Source: Anodontia alba | Taxonomy: Eukaryota; Mollusca; Bivalvia; Lucinida; Lucinidae | Length of the DNA stretch: 64,000 nt | Direction: 5' to 3' | NCBI GenBank assembly: GCA_964016985.1 | Contig: OZ024831.1 | Coordinates: 25,835,631 to 25,899,630, forward strand | Part shown: piece after piece, positions 34,430 through 46,240 of the stretch | Layout: each line of letters opens with the position of its first letter | Position numbering within the stretch: position 1 is the stretch's first letter | The notes under the pieces: model-generated | What the model saw: only the letters and a program-made list of their open reading frames with translations | What the model was told of the DNA's origin: nothing | Database searches by the model: none | Position numbers and translations under genes: made by a program

Positions 34430-34680
34430 TTTTAGGGCAGTTTTGGCAAGGAGTTAAGTTGTTCTAATATTTAGGGTACTTGGCAAACAGTGCAAACCTA
34501 GATCAGACGCCGCAGAACGCGGCGTCTGATCAGGGTCTACACTGTTTGCAGTAAGTACAGATATTTCTATGATAAATGCTCATACTAAAAATAAACAAGA
34601 CACCCCTTATATCAGAAATAAACCTGTCCAAGGAGATAGATAGAAGAGTCCATCAGGCATAAATAGGTTAAGGAAAATAT
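34430..34680. mobile_element. MITE family C/C2 composite
   Basis: The left part (GGCAAGGAGTTAAG, ATATTTAGGGTA) is family C. The right part (CACCCCTTATAT, GAGTCCATCAGGCATAAATAG) is family C2. A single perfect GATCAGACGCCGC hairpin joins them. Confidence 0.62.
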
Positions 34681-35091
34681 GGTATTTATAAAACGGTTCA
34701 TATAACAGATACGGCAGCTGAACTCTGATGAAAGCTATATGGAATATTCTAAACATCTGTATACAAAAGCAACAATTTTCTCCAGTCAGGCTGATAAAGA
34801 TTTATTTATCTTTCTGCACGTTAAATTATAGTTTATGTCTACACAAGCGTATTACGGGCAATAAAACACTGGTTTACATACATAAAAATTAATTTCTCAT
34901 TTTGGTAATCATAGGAGATGACATAAATGTTTGCTCAATAATGTACGGTCCCATAAATCAGAGACTCAGACTATGTATGGGTGGTAAATAAAGACCTAGC
35001 AAAAGAATTTTGCTCAATAAAATAACATTGTAAAATAACCTTTTATCTTATGGTGTACCAAACAGGTCAAAATATCGTTGCATCGATAGTG

Positions 35092-35305
35092 TTAACCCTT
35101 GTCCTGCTGAACCCGGATATACCCTGCCTTTGCAAACAATGTAGATCCAGATCAGTTGGCTTCTTCAGAAGCCAACTGATCTGGATCTGCATTGTTTGCC
35201 ATTAAGTATGTGACTTTTAGGCAAAAATCTGGATCAAGTAATTTGATTGGCTGAAAATTAGAAGTGGGCGTGGCACCTTAATTTATTCAGCAGGACAAGG
35301 GTTAA
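35092..35305. mobile_element. MITE family D, copy 4
   Basis: Full length in the opposite orientation, with TTAA at 35092-35095 and 35302-35305, perfect ends, and the hairpin CAGTTGGCTTCTTCAGAAGC. Confidence 0.83.
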
Positions 35306-35679
35306 CAAGTGATGGTAGTTTTAAGGTAAAACATGCGGTAAAATCACTATCGGTAACTGGATAAAATTTAGGCACCGATAACTTTATCAGTTCAACGATA
35401 ATATTTAAAGCTACCCCTGCTCTGAATTTACCATGCGAGAATAACTTGTTATTTAATGGCATGAATACAAATCCGTTTGTAGAAAGTTAAGTTTAAGAAT
35501 AACATTTAAGCACTATGGTCCGTTCTTTACTCGATAACAAGTATCGTTGTCTGAAATCGAAGCAGATGATGCAGGAGTACACATCAAATAAACAAAATCA
35601 TAACACTGGCAGCACTGGTGGACGGATGGATTGTCCTGAACGGGAACAAAAAATTGTTTCATTTAACCCAACTTCCAGT

Positions 35680-35765
35680 AATTAAAGCAAACAGTGCAGA
35701 CCCTGATCAGACGGCGAGCTCTGCGGCGTCTGATCTAGGTCTGCACTGTTTGCCAATGTCCTGAA
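35680..35765. repeat. isolated C/C2 hairpin core
   Basis: AAGCAAACAGTGCAGACCC, GATCAGACGGCGAGCTCTG and the return arm to GTTTGCC are present without recognisable outer ends. Confidence 0.6.
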
Positions 35766-36042
35766 TGTCACACAGTCCATGTTTTACAGATAACCTCTAT
35801 CAACAGCACTTTGACGCCATAGCGATAAGAATAGCGCTGCTATAAATAACCGTTACATGGATTTCGTCCAACGCGCGGTTTGATTTCATTGGTCAATGAT
35901 AATCACGTGGACCATCACCTTGAGGAAATTTTGGCGTTTGTATACTATGGCTCGATTGCAAACAATCGACCTAAAAATAACTTCGTTTGGCTGAGTCTGT
36001 TCATGAACAGTTATGTAACATGGAACACTGTTCATGCCATAT

Positions 36043-36321
36043 CATTACGAAAACACGCCTATTCAAATATACTGAAAAGTTCATCACCGAAAAATTGAAA
36101 ATTTTCAGACAAAAAAATCAAATATTTTTCATATTTCTGATCAAAACATAGATTGTGGGTACTCGTTAGAACCGCCTCGCAAAGGCGGTTCTAACGAGTA
36201 CCCACAATCTATGTTTTGAGCAGAAATATGAAAAATAATGTATACCCCTGTAAACCCCAGTTTTACTATATAAAAGTGGGGTTTAAGGGGGTCAAAATTA
36301 TATAGGCATGTTTTCGTGATG
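36043..36321 (-). mobile_element. MITE family A, copy 13
   Basis: Full length and well preserved, with the tip CGCCTCGCAAAGGCGG. Flanking bases show no clear target duplication. Confidence 0.87.
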
Positions 36322-36641
36322 TCTATTTTCAACTACACCTGAACAAGCTTTACGATTATAAAACATGCAAAACATTGAAAATATATTCGAATTTCTAGGA
36401 AAGGTCACCATCAAAAAGCACAATGTTCCCGAGGCACTGGAAGAAAAAGCGACGAGGAACAAATAATGACAAGACACAAGTGCACAGTTGCAATATCAAA
36501 CATACAAAAAAGAACTGCAACAAAGGAATCGTCATGGTACGTCAACAGAAAATTGTCCTCTACCGTATTCACGGCTGCTTATCTCCACACGTGTTGTGAA
36601 AAGAAAATCGTGAGGAGATATTCCGGAGGTAGCTGCAGAGA

Positions 36642-37028
36642 GTCAGTTGAGATAGCGCTGTAGGTCGGTGTCAATTGAAATAAAGCTGAAATTTTGGCAC
36701 GATCGTCGATATTCAAAATCGTGCGTCTCGTATTAAACCGTCACTGGCACGGTGATGTACTTAACCAGATATTTGTATATATAATCTCTCCAAGAACTAG
36801 AAATTTACATGCCTGTCTGTCACCAAAACGGCGAAATCTGATCACCCAAACATCGGGAGAAAAATGATTTTTGTTCCGTATTCGCTTGAAGGACTACAAT
36901 TCCGATCTGATTATATGGGAGACTAAATATGAGGTTGAACACATCGCCCGATTTCGGATATCGGCGATCGTACCAAAATGGCCGCCTTATTTCAAATGAC
37001 ACCCACCTTCAACGCTATCTAAACTGAC
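36642..37028. mobile_element. unclassified element with ~85-bp inverted repeats
   Basis: GTCAGTTGAGATAGCGCTG on the left and its near complement CGCTATCTAAACTGAC on the right begin arms that also share TTGAAATAA and GATCGTCGATAT-like words. Identity of the arms is roughly 80% by eye. No coding capacity. Confidence 0.65.
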
Positions 37029-37490
37029 CCCCGCAACCGAAAATAAAGTGTCATATAAAGGAATGCTACATAGACCATGACTAATAACATACATGTTAAT
37101 AATTACTTTTTCATATTGCTCACTAAATTCGCCTTACAGGGATCATCGTAGTATGTGTTTTCAAATAAAGACAATAACAATACCCTTCAGATGTTGATTA
37201 TTATGCAGGTCTAGTGTGTGCTAATGACCTTGTGTGAATGTTATAAAAAGCATTTCATACCCCAGGCAAGAATATTTAAACAAGTTGACACAATTTAAAC
37301 GTACTTACTATAAGCATTACCTTAACCGCGCTGCGTTCACCTGATAATAGTGATAACAGGAGTATGGAGGGACTTTCAATAACGGGGGGTTTTCAGTATT
37401 TTGCTGAGTAGATCCCTTTTCAATATGGATGTAAAAAACAATTTCAAATGGTTTTCCTTTTAGGAAATGCCTCTATTCTGGAGGGGACAA

Positions 37491-37767
37491 CATCACGAAA
37501 ACATGCCTATATAGTTTTGACCCTCTTAAACCCCACTTTTATACAGTAAAACTGGGGTTTACAGGGGTATACATTAATTTTCTTATTTCTGGCCAAAAAC
37601 ATAGATTGTGGGTCCTCATTAGCGCCGTCTCGCACAGGCGGTTCTAACAAGTACCCACAATCTATGTTTTGAGCAGAAATATGAAAACTGCCAGAATTTT
37701 CCATCTAAAAGTTTTCATTTTCGATGGTAAATTCTCAATATGTTTGAATAGGCGTGTTTTCGTAATG
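37491..37767 (+). mobile_element. MITE family A, copy 14
   Basis: Full length. The left hairpin arm has diverged (TCCTCATTAGCGCCGTCTC) more than the right arm. Confidence 0.86.
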
Positions 37768-38017
37768 AAAATATATCCATTCCCACTGAGTCCTATTTCG
37801 CTTGACACAGATCATATATGTTATGGTCTTTGTATTGCCTTGGGGTCGGCGGAAGTGTGAATTGTATCAGTATTTCGGAATGCTATCTTCAGGATCGGGA
37901 CACCGTGATATTTAATAATTCAAACATCACTTTGAGTTGTTGTGTCATGGGACGTACTCCATCGTAATCATTGATTGTTTTGTACAGTACGTATTATCAT
38001 ACAGTATTCTATGACCA

Positions 38018-38167
38018 TTAAAGTGCCAAGCAAATTTGCAGCAGACGACAATTCGCATTTTTTTTTTAAATTATTTTTCAGAGAAAATAAGACATGACAT
38101 TGCATGTGAATCGTCTGCCAAGAAGACAATTCACATATGATGTCAAATCTTATTTACTAAAAAAATG

Positions 38168-38202
<35 letters not shown>

Positions 38203-38240
38203 AAAGAAATAAAGTACTGTAGTTGTGATTTGTGCTTTAA
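38018..38240. mobile_element. MITE family J, copy 2
   Basis: TTAA at 38018-38021 and 38237-38240. GCAGACGACAATTC opens the left arm, and the hairpin is GAATCGTCTGCCAAGAAGAC. A 32-base A run sits in the right arm. Confidence 0.72.
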
Positions 38241-38764
38241 GGGAAAAAACAACAAAATATTCAGGAACTTAAGATCCGTTGTAATCATTGGGTTGTACAG
38301 TAGGTATTGTCATATATAAGCATGCAGAATACCGTAATAATACTAAATATGCATAACCTTATATTGTGGATAAACGCCCAATTCCATTCCCACATAAAAA
38401 AAAACAAAAACAAACGTGTGAAGTCCTTAAAATGTAACGACGCTATTTAATTCCCGTGTACGTAAAGAGTAAAGACTAGTTATGGGCTACTTTGACTTTA
38501 TCTTAGAAGAACTGGTAGAGTTATCGCAAATTTCCTGAAAGTGATCAAACCGATATTTCGATAACCATAAGAGATTTGAGATAATTCGACCAGTTCATCT
38601 ATAGTGTACTACAAAGCTTAAACTTTGCACCAATAAGTTTTCATTGTCGAACGGCATAGTTTGGCTATATTTAACTTTCAGTGGAATTGTGCATTTACCT
38701 ATCCTATTTGGCTGGCTACTAACTATATTTGTCGTAAAAAATGAACACGTCCATTTTACTTGCA

Positions 38765-38870
38765 GCTGACTAAACTCTGTGAAGTCCCTAATCAGACGCC
38801 GCGTTCGGCAGTGTCTGATCTGGGTCTCAGGCCTGTCGGTCCAAATACTACGAGTACATGTAGATACAAC
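38765..38870. mobile_element. MITE family C, degraded copy
   Basis: CTAATCAGACGCCGCGTTC pairs imperfectly with CAGTGTCTGATCTGGG. The right arm jumps directly to CAGGCCTGTCGGTCC, a deletion of the AACAGTGTAGAC arm. Confidence 0.6.
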
Positions 38871-38923
38871 AGTGAGGTAACAATTGTAACACACAGTCGA
38901 TATGTCCAGGATACATAAAGCCT

Positions 38924-39092
38924 TTGTGCTCCTATGTAACATATTGAAGCACTGTTCCCATGCCTTTTTCTGTAGGGTTTCGGGTCATTTGTAACGCAAC
39001 GCACAGTCAACGTGCCGACGCTTCTCAGAAGCTTTGTTCCTCTATGTTACATATTGAAGCACTATTTCCAAGCCTTTCTCTGCATGGCCACG
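38924..39092 (+). repeat. direct duplication, period ~109 bp
   Basis: CATATTGAAGCACTGTTCCC and CATATTGAAGCACTATTTCC, with AAGCCTTT-type contexts, occur about 109 bases apart. Confidence 0.65.
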
Positions 39093-39597
39093 TGTTCAAT
39101 CATAAAACGTGAATAGAACATTGTCTTAAAATGCAGCAACAGTTTTTAAGTAAGCAAGAACATCAATCATAAGCCAACAAAGAAAACTGAAAAGAAAATT
39201 CTGCCCGATAACAGTGTAGATCCCGATCAGATTGCTTCGGTAGAAATGCTTGATGTTTACCAATCAGTTGTTAAATTTAAGTGAACGATTCTCATACTTG
39301 GAGACACTTTGCAAAAATGAGCAAAATATCATCGATTTGTCGTCTGCTGAATTAGCCTAAACTAGAATAAAAGTAATTTTATCATCATTATTTTAAGATA
39401 CATACGATAAGGAGGATGTAGTTAAATTGAGGGTAACTACGGTAGCTGAAAACGATCATTACTGTAACGGTAGTAACTACCAGTCACAAAAAAAAAAAAA
39501 AAAAAAAATGTTGATTTCCTGACATATAATTATCGGCATTTCTTTATGACAGCTGTTTCTATTCTAGCAATACCTGCTCAATAAAGCGTTCTAAACC

Positions 39598-39623
39598 TTA
39601 AAACGGCAAAACTTTTGTAGCAT

Positions 39624-39654
<31 letters not shown>

Positions 39655-39743
39655 TTTTAGTTTTATTATTTTTAGCGAAAATACGTCTTGACATTTCAGG
39701 TGAATCGATTCACATGAAATGCCATGACTAGTTTCCCCTGAAA

Positions 39744-39783
<40 letters not shown>

Positions 39784-39818
39784 TGTGTCATCTGCTGCAG
39801 TTGTGATTGGCGCTTTAA
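39598..39818. mobile_element. MITE family J, copy 3
   Basis: TTAA at both ends, T run in the left arm and (AAT)n in the right arm, with hairpin GGTGAATCGATTCACATG. The arms thus carry low-complexity tracts on both sides of the hairpin. Confidence 0.74.
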
Positions 39819-39959
39819 GGGTTAAAATTAATATTACAGCAAACGAAACAGGAACAGATGACTAAATATCGAGAGAGGTTGTGTTAAATTACGAAACGCC
39901 ATGAAAGGGTTTGTAGTCTAATTCAACGTTTCTCAGGAAATGCATTATAGATCACTGTA

Positions 39960-39982
39960 CAAAAAAATAATAAATAAATAAA

Positions 39983-40013
<31 letters not shown>

Positions 40014-40145
40014 AAAATAGTAGTAGTAATAATAATAATAATAATAAAAATAGAAAATAAACAAACACATAAAGAATAAAATAAAATTTAAAAAGTGAAC
40101 GAAAACATGAAACAAATAAATAAATAGATAAGAACAAAAAATAAA
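39960..40145. repeat. (AAAT)n and (AAT)n low-complexity block
   Basis: AATAAATA units to about 40016, then AAT units, then A-rich sequence. Other AAAT blocks are at 24210-24255 and 40828-40885. Confidence 0.9.
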
Positions 40146-40431
40146 AGAAGAAAATAGAGATTTCTCCTGCGACCACAAGAAATAAGCCGGAAGTCCTCGT
40201 GCATTTGTACTAGCATATGATGACGTCATATTCAATTCAGTTGTATTGAACACTTCCTCCGCCAAAGGCAACTTCCGATGACATTACCGTCGACAAGGTA
40301 TTCTCTCATAGGCGAGTGACGATACCGTGTCTCATGTGTAATCGCACAGTCTGACCACGACCTTTGTTTTTCACTTCTATGATGCTCGGGCTAGGAGATG
40401 ATAATTTTAAGCTCTCTGCATTTGCTCTTCA

Positions 40432-40687
40432 GGGCCCAGTTGTTCAAAACTAAAAAAAATGTTAGTTAACGTATCGTTAAAAATGAATTCTAAATATGGC
40501 AAATACGTTTATAATTTTGCTGAAAAAAAAAATGTGAGTAGCTTTTGCATTTGCAAAAGCTACTCACATTTTTTAAGCAAAAATACCTGTGAATTAGATA
40601 TTGTACTTTCTAGAACAATTTACATTTTGACCACTAACGAGCTCATTAATTCATTAAGCTAACGATGCTTAGAACAACGGGGCCCAG
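40432..40687. mobile_element. MITE family N, copy 2
   Basis: Same ends (GGGCCCAGTTGTTC, GAACAACGGGGCCC) and a perfect hairpin GTGAGTAGCTTTTGC with its complement. A small open frame across it is an artefact of the repeat. Confidence 0.76.
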
Positions 40688-40736
40688 GTTTTTATTATAT
40701 TATATATGTACGTATCAAATGCTGTTTAATCCACAC

Positions 40737-40825
40737 CAAATCAAAATATAACCGAGTGCGGTGACCTGAGGTTTCTGGTTCCCAGCTGTATTACATCAAA
40801 CCGAAAATTGAAACCATATATTTTA
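40737..40825. repeat. half copy of the 42972-43082 repeat
   Basis: AAAATATAACCGAGTGCGG, CCCAGCTGTATTACATC and CGAAAATTGAAACC match the reverse of the fuller copy. Confidence 0.5.
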
Positions 40826-40852
40826 GAATAAATAAATAAATAAATAAATTGA

Positions 40853-40883
<31 letters not shown>

Positions 40884-41434
40884 ACTGTTCACTACTCATT
40901 TTGCTCCTGCTAACACGCTCTTTTTATCTAAATATAACTAAACACTCTTCTGTCTGCAAGAATGGAAATACTTGATGCATAATTCTGCATTTTCCTTTTT
41001 CGCAGTATCACATAGTTTTAAATAACATGCTTGTATCGTTTAATCATTGGTCCGTATCGAAACTGTTTTCGAACGTCACAAAAGATTGCAGCACAAAGTC
41101 AGAAACGATTGCTATGTCCAGCATGCCGCATACAAACCAAAGCAAACAAACACTGGTCAGCGTCATTAGGTGATCATAAATCACTTAGCTCTGACATGAT
41201 TCGTGCTGATTATTTCAATAGGGGTTTCACAACTACAAGACCGAAGATTGTCTGTTTGTTCTTGGATTACGTGTCAATCTTCCAGATCTTTTATTTAGGA
41301 CAGAAAGGCAATTCCCCGGCTTCCGAAATCAAAGGAAATGCGCCATACCGGAAAGTCGGGTATGTGCACGAGGCAGGTGAACCTGCGATATTGTATCGCT
41401 ATTACAGACAAAATAAACGCTTAACATTCTGGGT

Positions 41435-41605
41435 ATAATTTTCAGCAGTTGAAATTATGAAATATTTTCTTTGTTTTTTCCCAGGAAACAGAATTTGACA
41501 TTCATGCAAGGAAACAATTTGCATGAAATGTCAAATCCTGTTTCCTGTGAAAACTAAGAAAAATAACATCAATTTGTCGTCTGCTAAATTTGGCAACAGA
41601 GAGGT
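41435..41605. mobile_element. MITE family J, partial copy
   Basis: The core CAAGGAAACAATTTGCATG pairs with CATGAAATGTCAAATCC, and CAATTTGTCGTCTGC follows. The outer TTAA ends are not clear. Confidence 0.58.
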
Positions 41606-41643
41606 AAATCAATACCGCGATCACAGATCTCCGGCTACCTCAT

Positions 41644-41835
41644 AGACTGGCTCCCGTCTCCTGTGACTAAACATTTATTCTTATAACCCTGTTTGATAAT
41701 CCAGTAAAATAAAACCAATATAATATCATGACTATAAAAGTAGGTCACTAGAGTGACCAGTCATGATATTACTTTGGTTTTATTTCAGTGGTGTATCAAA
41801 CATGATTATAAAAATCTGGCGACTGGAGCCTGTCT
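41644..41835. mobile_element. MITE family F, copy 2
   Basis: Same design as copy 1, but the centre is shortened (AAAAGTAGGTCACTAGAGTG) and the arms are more diverged. Confidence 0.76.
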
Positions 41836-41977
41836 ACCTCAAAGAGGAAGAAGGAACGAACAAGGACAACCACAGACAGAACATATAACTAAAGTAAAGA
41901 AATAGCCAAGTGACAAACTTCCTCTTTCCCAGGTGAGATGATCACAAATCTAGATAGGACGGAACACGTACAAGAAT

Positions 41978-42248
41978 CATTAGGAAAACACGCCTATTCA
42001 AATATATTGAAAATCTTTACAACCAAAAAGGAAACTTTTTAGACAAAAAATTTTTCATATTCTTGCTCAAAACATAGATTGTGGGTACTCGTTAGAACCG
42101 CCTCACCGAGGCGGTTCTAACGAGTACCCACAATCTATGTTTTTGAGCAGAAATAAGAAAAATAGTGTATACCCCTGTAAATCCCAGTTTTACCATGTAA
42201 AAATGGGGTTTACAAAGGTCAATATTGTATAGGCATGTTTTCGTGATG
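41978..42248 (-). mobile_element. MITE family A, copy 15
   Basis: Near full length; the left terminus is altered to CATTAGGAAAACACGCC. The hairpin is perfect around GCCTCACCGAGGC. Confidence 0.85.
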
Positions 42249-42738
42249 ACAAGGCGCCAAACAGGATAGAACACAAATAACTCTGCATCCAGCGGGTGGG
42301 GTAGTGGCACTAAGTAATAAAATATACAAAAAATACCAATATCAGAACCACTGCCTTATATCTTTTCTGACATTAGCTTTCACCGTTCACATTTTCACTA
42401 AAGTCACTTATTATATATTTACTGATCTTGGCTTATGACTTAAAGATGAGTTAAGGCCAGTAATTATATATTTTGGTTGTGATACGAAGATCAGCTTAAC
42501 ATATATGTGTATGAACATGTAGATTGGTCTTTACTAGGTAGCTGCTAGGAGGCGTGAGAGATGTTTTATTAATCATCATTCTTGGTGAACAGCCTCAATA
42601 AAACCGAGTCGTCCATTTTCTGATGTTGATTCATTCTGTATTGCCAGAGGATCCATACTTCGGAATATTTTACCAGACAAGTTTGTTTATTAATAGATTT
42701 ACACTGAGAATAATCTGGCGAACACGCACATTCGTATG

Positions 42739-42939
42739 CAGGGTTTTCCCTCAGAAATTTATTTAAGGGGACATATGTGTCTACTGACCCATATTTTAGG
42801 GGACATAATGGGGTAATTTCAGGGGTTAATTACAGAAAATATTGCAAATGTTATGGGACATCAATGTCTCTCTAAGATGAAGGATCAGAGTAAAAAAAGG
42901 GACAAAGTCTCGCGTTTTTGAGGGACCAGGAAAACCCTG
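42739..42939. mobile_element. hAT-like MITE, 201 bp
   Basis: Inverted ends CAGGGTTTTCCCTCA and GGACCAGGAAAACCCTG are flanked by the direct repeat CGTATG (42733-42738 and 42940-42945). CAGGG-type ends are usual for hAT elements, whose duplications are normally 8 bp; only 6 are clear here. Confidence 0.66.
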
Positions 42940-42971
42940 CGTATGTTAGCATCTACAAGAATATAGATATA

Positions 42972-43082
42972 AATATAACCTTGGCCGGTGACCTGTGACT
43001 TAAGGTTTCAATTTTTTGTTTGATGTAATACAGGTGGGAGCTAGAAGCCTCAGGTCACTGGACAAGGTTATATTTTAATCTA
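42972..43082. repeat. palindromic repeat with ATAACCTTG ends
   Basis: ATATAACCTTGGCCGGTGACC on the left pairs with AGGTCACTGGACAAGGTTAT on the right, around a loop with GTTTGATGTAATACAGG. A half copy in the other orientation is at 40737-40825. Confidence 0.66.
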
Positions 43083-43379
43083 CAGTTGTTTGTCCCTGAA
43101 ATGTTGTCACTAAAGAAAACGATGACTGTAACTGTTCTGAAGTACAACACTATACATATTCATAAGCCCAGTTTCGTCTACAGTTTGTCGCCATCGTTGA
43201 AGAACCTTAACCTTACGGCTTAGTAAGGCCTGCTTCCCATTGACCTCAGTGTCTTCGAGGCGAAAAGCTATTTCAGATAGTATGCAAATCAATGGCCTAC
43301 AAACCCTCGCCATCATACGGCAGAGGACTTGTTAAGGAGGAAGATTCAATGATAATTCTGGGATTATGTCCCCCACTTC

Positions 43380-43472
43380 TCCATATAAACATATGTTGTG
43401 GGTACTCATAAGAAGCGCCTCCGTGAGGCGCTTCTAATGAGTACCACAACATATGTTTTTATGGAGAAACAA
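43380..43472. repeat. A/B-type hairpin, long perfect arms
   Basis: CCATATAAACATATGTTGTG on the left and its complement on the right, tip GCCTCCGTGAGGC. About 40 paired bases per arm with one or two mismatches. Confidence 0.66.
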
Positions 43473-43479
43473 GGAAAAT

Positions 43480-44430
43480 ATCTCAGGGTTATCACCCAGT
43501 TCTCCTTTAACAATTTCTCTGATACTGTCTGCCCATTTATATTACATACTAATTTCTGGCTAAAGTTTGTAATCGCGTCTTCACCTTGATAATTAAGAAG
43601 AGACGGCATTTCATAACTTCTTGTTTCAATCTATTCCAGACCATCTAAAAGAGATCAAGACGTGTATCTCGCATACTGATCAAATTGGCCACTTACCAAG
43701 GAACAGTTTGAAGAAAGGAACATTGTAGACCGCTTTTCAAATAATTTACTTTCAACAATAATGTTCAACGGAAATGTTAAAATGTATCTACTTTATGTCT
43801 TAAAGATACTTGAAAAATCGTCGGCAGAACAAATGTGTTTGAAGCCATTTAGAAAAATCTCGACTTGACATTATGTTCCAAGTTTTTATCAGTGATGTTT
43901 AGATACAGCGGCTCTCTCACAATTGTGAAAACAATCATTTCGCTAACAAAAATATTCCCTGATGTTCTCTAATGGTAAGACAACTTGCAAAAATTGAAAG
44001 ATGATTGACTGTGCACATACTTTTATTTGTTACACATTCTTTGATTTGACAAGCATAACGTCGGCATTTTGGCATACTCTGACTTGCACGTCTTTAGATA
44101 ATATATAATTTATACAAAGAATTCTGACATTTTCCGTTTAATGCAGCAAAAGATACGTTAGATTTCGAGTTATACATATATTTTCTCAGTTACAAGTGCT
44201 AACGTTAGGGATAGATTGTCGAATTCTAATAAAAGAAGAATCTGAATAAATTTTCGAAAGCTCTGACACATCATTATTGTTTATATAACTATGTAAAACC
44301 TCCGTTTATTCATGACACGGTTCAATTATTTATGCGCCACGCCATAAAAAAAGGGATCATCGGGCCGGGCACATGCGAACAGAGAAGGTCCAGATCAGCC
44401 TGCACACAAACCCTGTCTGATCTCCTTTAG
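43480..44430. other. repeat-poor segment, no feature recognised
   Basis: About 950 bases without hairpin elements or simple repeats, upstream of Hox3. No gene seen. Confidence 0.55.
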
Positions 44431-44473
44431 TGCTTGTCAATATATATTCTGCAGTATCCAATGCCCCGGTTAA

Positions 44474-44560
44474 CGGACAACGAAGGCCCTGATCAAGCTG
44501 TGCATCCTGAGGGCGGACAACGAAGGATGTGCAGTCTGATCAGGGCCATCGTTGTCCGCA
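44474..44560. repeat. family E hairpin with a duplicated arm
   Basis: GCGGACAACGAAGG occurs twice on the left (near 44473 and 44512) and its complement CATCGTTGTCCGC once on the right. Confidence 0.6.
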
Positions 44561-45634
44561 TTTTTCCCGACGGCAAGAGTTCGTTTGGCGACGCCCATGA
44601 TAACCACCAAACAAAACCTGTTACATCATCAATGCGTCCATATCCTTTCATCGTAGCCATGCTCGCATTTTACAATATGCTGCTTTTTTCCGAAGCTTTT
44701 TAACAATATTTCACGGTCTAAAGATCAAAACATTTCCCCGCAGCGGAGTCGACGCCTGTCTTAACATTTCAACAGTTTTGTCAGGTTCGTCAACCGTGGA
44801 ATTTGATTGATATTTCTGACAGATGATCGCTAAAATGTCAAGCGAAAAATTAAATGGAAACGTGATACGTTCTACTTCAGAAACTTTAATAATAATTGGT
44901 ATGTACAAGGATAAAAGGTATAAAAACGTTATGCGAACTGTGAAGCCACAACTAAGTATGCACACCTGATTATTCCCATTGAGCTCCATTACATTATATA
45001 TCTCCATTCTAGATGATAAATAAACAAACGCCATCTCAAAGGTAGGAACTAGGATACTGGGTAGATTGTGCGCATGCGCAGGCTGTCCTGAATTTATGCT
45101 CTTTCGAATATGGGTCTAGTACCTTTTTTCGATGCAGTGTCCGATTCTAATTGAGGATGCTTGTGTTATATGTCAAACGTTTTGCTCTTTGCTGTTTCAG
45201 ACTTTGTAACGGATGGCAAACCTTGCGCAACAGGAGCTCAACAACTTCTCATGTTTAATTCATATTGCATAATGCTAGGGCAAACAATTAGACACAGATG
45301 AAGCTTGTTCATACACTGCAAACTGCGTCTATGGCTTTGCTTCGCATAAGTAACCTATATTTTTTTTATGCTTTTGCCGGGTCGTGCGTCGCTTCTTCCA
45401 CGCTTCGCTGAAAATTGTCCGTGTATTGTTAATGTTCTGTGCTCGTTTTTCGAAGAATTCTAGCTCCTATACTGTCTGTGTTTTGAGAATGCAGTGTTTT
45501 ACTTCTAGGATCATTCAATTTCTCTTTAGTAACATCTGCTACTATTTTCAAACACATTCGGGCCATTGACAAGTCTAAATGGCCGAGTCTAGCTTTTTCA
45601 GCTTTGCAAAAATGTTTAGATTCATACAAACTAT

Positions 45635-45815
45635 CCAGCAGGCACTTAACGACGAAACAACGTCGATTCAACGTTGATTCAATGCATACGTCGATTCGAT
45701 GTTGTTTGCACACAACGTTGAAACGTCGTCAATTCTGCGTTGGTCCAGCTATCAACGTCAAGACGTTGGATCAACGTTGAATCGACGTTGTCTCGACGTT
45801 GTATGCCCGCTGGGT
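45635..45815. mobile_element. ACGTTG-rich palindromic element, copy 3
   Basis: CCAGCAGGCACTTAACGACG to GTATGCCCGCTGGGTA. The centre has several AACGTTGATTC/GAATCGACGTT pairs, so alternative folds are possible. Confidence 0.68.
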
Positions 45816-45847
45816 AAATTACCCATTTATTATAGTTTGCCCGAATT

Positions 45848-45955
45848 CCCAACAAACACACAACGTCGCAGGAACTTCGTTATAACGTCGCTGCAACGCC
45901 ACGACGTTCCTGCGACGTTGCAACGACGCTGTTGCGACGTTATGTGTTTGCCTGG
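45848..45955. mobile_element. ACGTTG-rich palindromic element, copy 4
   Basis: CCCAACAAACACACAACGTC to ACGTTATGTGTTTGCCTGG, 32 bases after copy 3. This repeats the close pairing seen at 25 kb. Confidence 0.68.
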
Positions 45956-46004
45956 TTAGGTTTTTAAGGTGACTGGATGTACTTGGTACATTTTTCGAAA
46001 ATTG

Positions 46005-46240
46005 TAACAAGGGAGACAACTTTTGAGATTTCACGTCGGCTTTTCTGTATACCGATCAGCTTCTGAAAAGGGATCTACACTAAAAGAAAAGAATGTGCTC
46101 CTTAAAAAGACCTACTGTAAAAGGAAAAGAAAACAATGCACCCTAAAAAAACAATGTACAACTAAACTGGGAATTCTTTCCTTTTAGAGTAGACCTTTTT
46201 TCAGAAGGGCCAAAACAATTTTGACAGAGTTGTCTTCCTT
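46005..46240. mobile_element. MITE family I, copy 6
   Basis: AACAAGGGAGACAACTTTTG opens it and GACAGAGTTGTCTTCC closes it. The core contains an extra segment (AAAAAGACCTACTGTAAAAG) compared with copy 1. Confidence 0.64.

Noticed and set aside
36466..36663. 65-residue frame as a small gene
   Set aside because: No recognisable motif, and its end overlaps an inverted-repeat element.
39945..40271. 108-residue minus-strand frame rich in Tyr, Ile, Leu and Phe resembling a membrane protein
   Set aside because: It is the translation of AAAT and AAT simple repeats; the same holds for frames over poly(A), CA and GAAA tracts.
41031..41438. 135-residue open frame, the longest outside the transposase and Hox3
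   Set aside because: No domain, signal or splice context is recognisable and composition looks like translated non-coding DNA; not listed as a gene.
43380..43472. Perfect 90-base hairpins as microRNA precursors
   Set aside because: The same hairpin recurs with different flanks and matches the cores of MITE families; perfect pairing along the whole arm is more typical of inverted-repeat elements.
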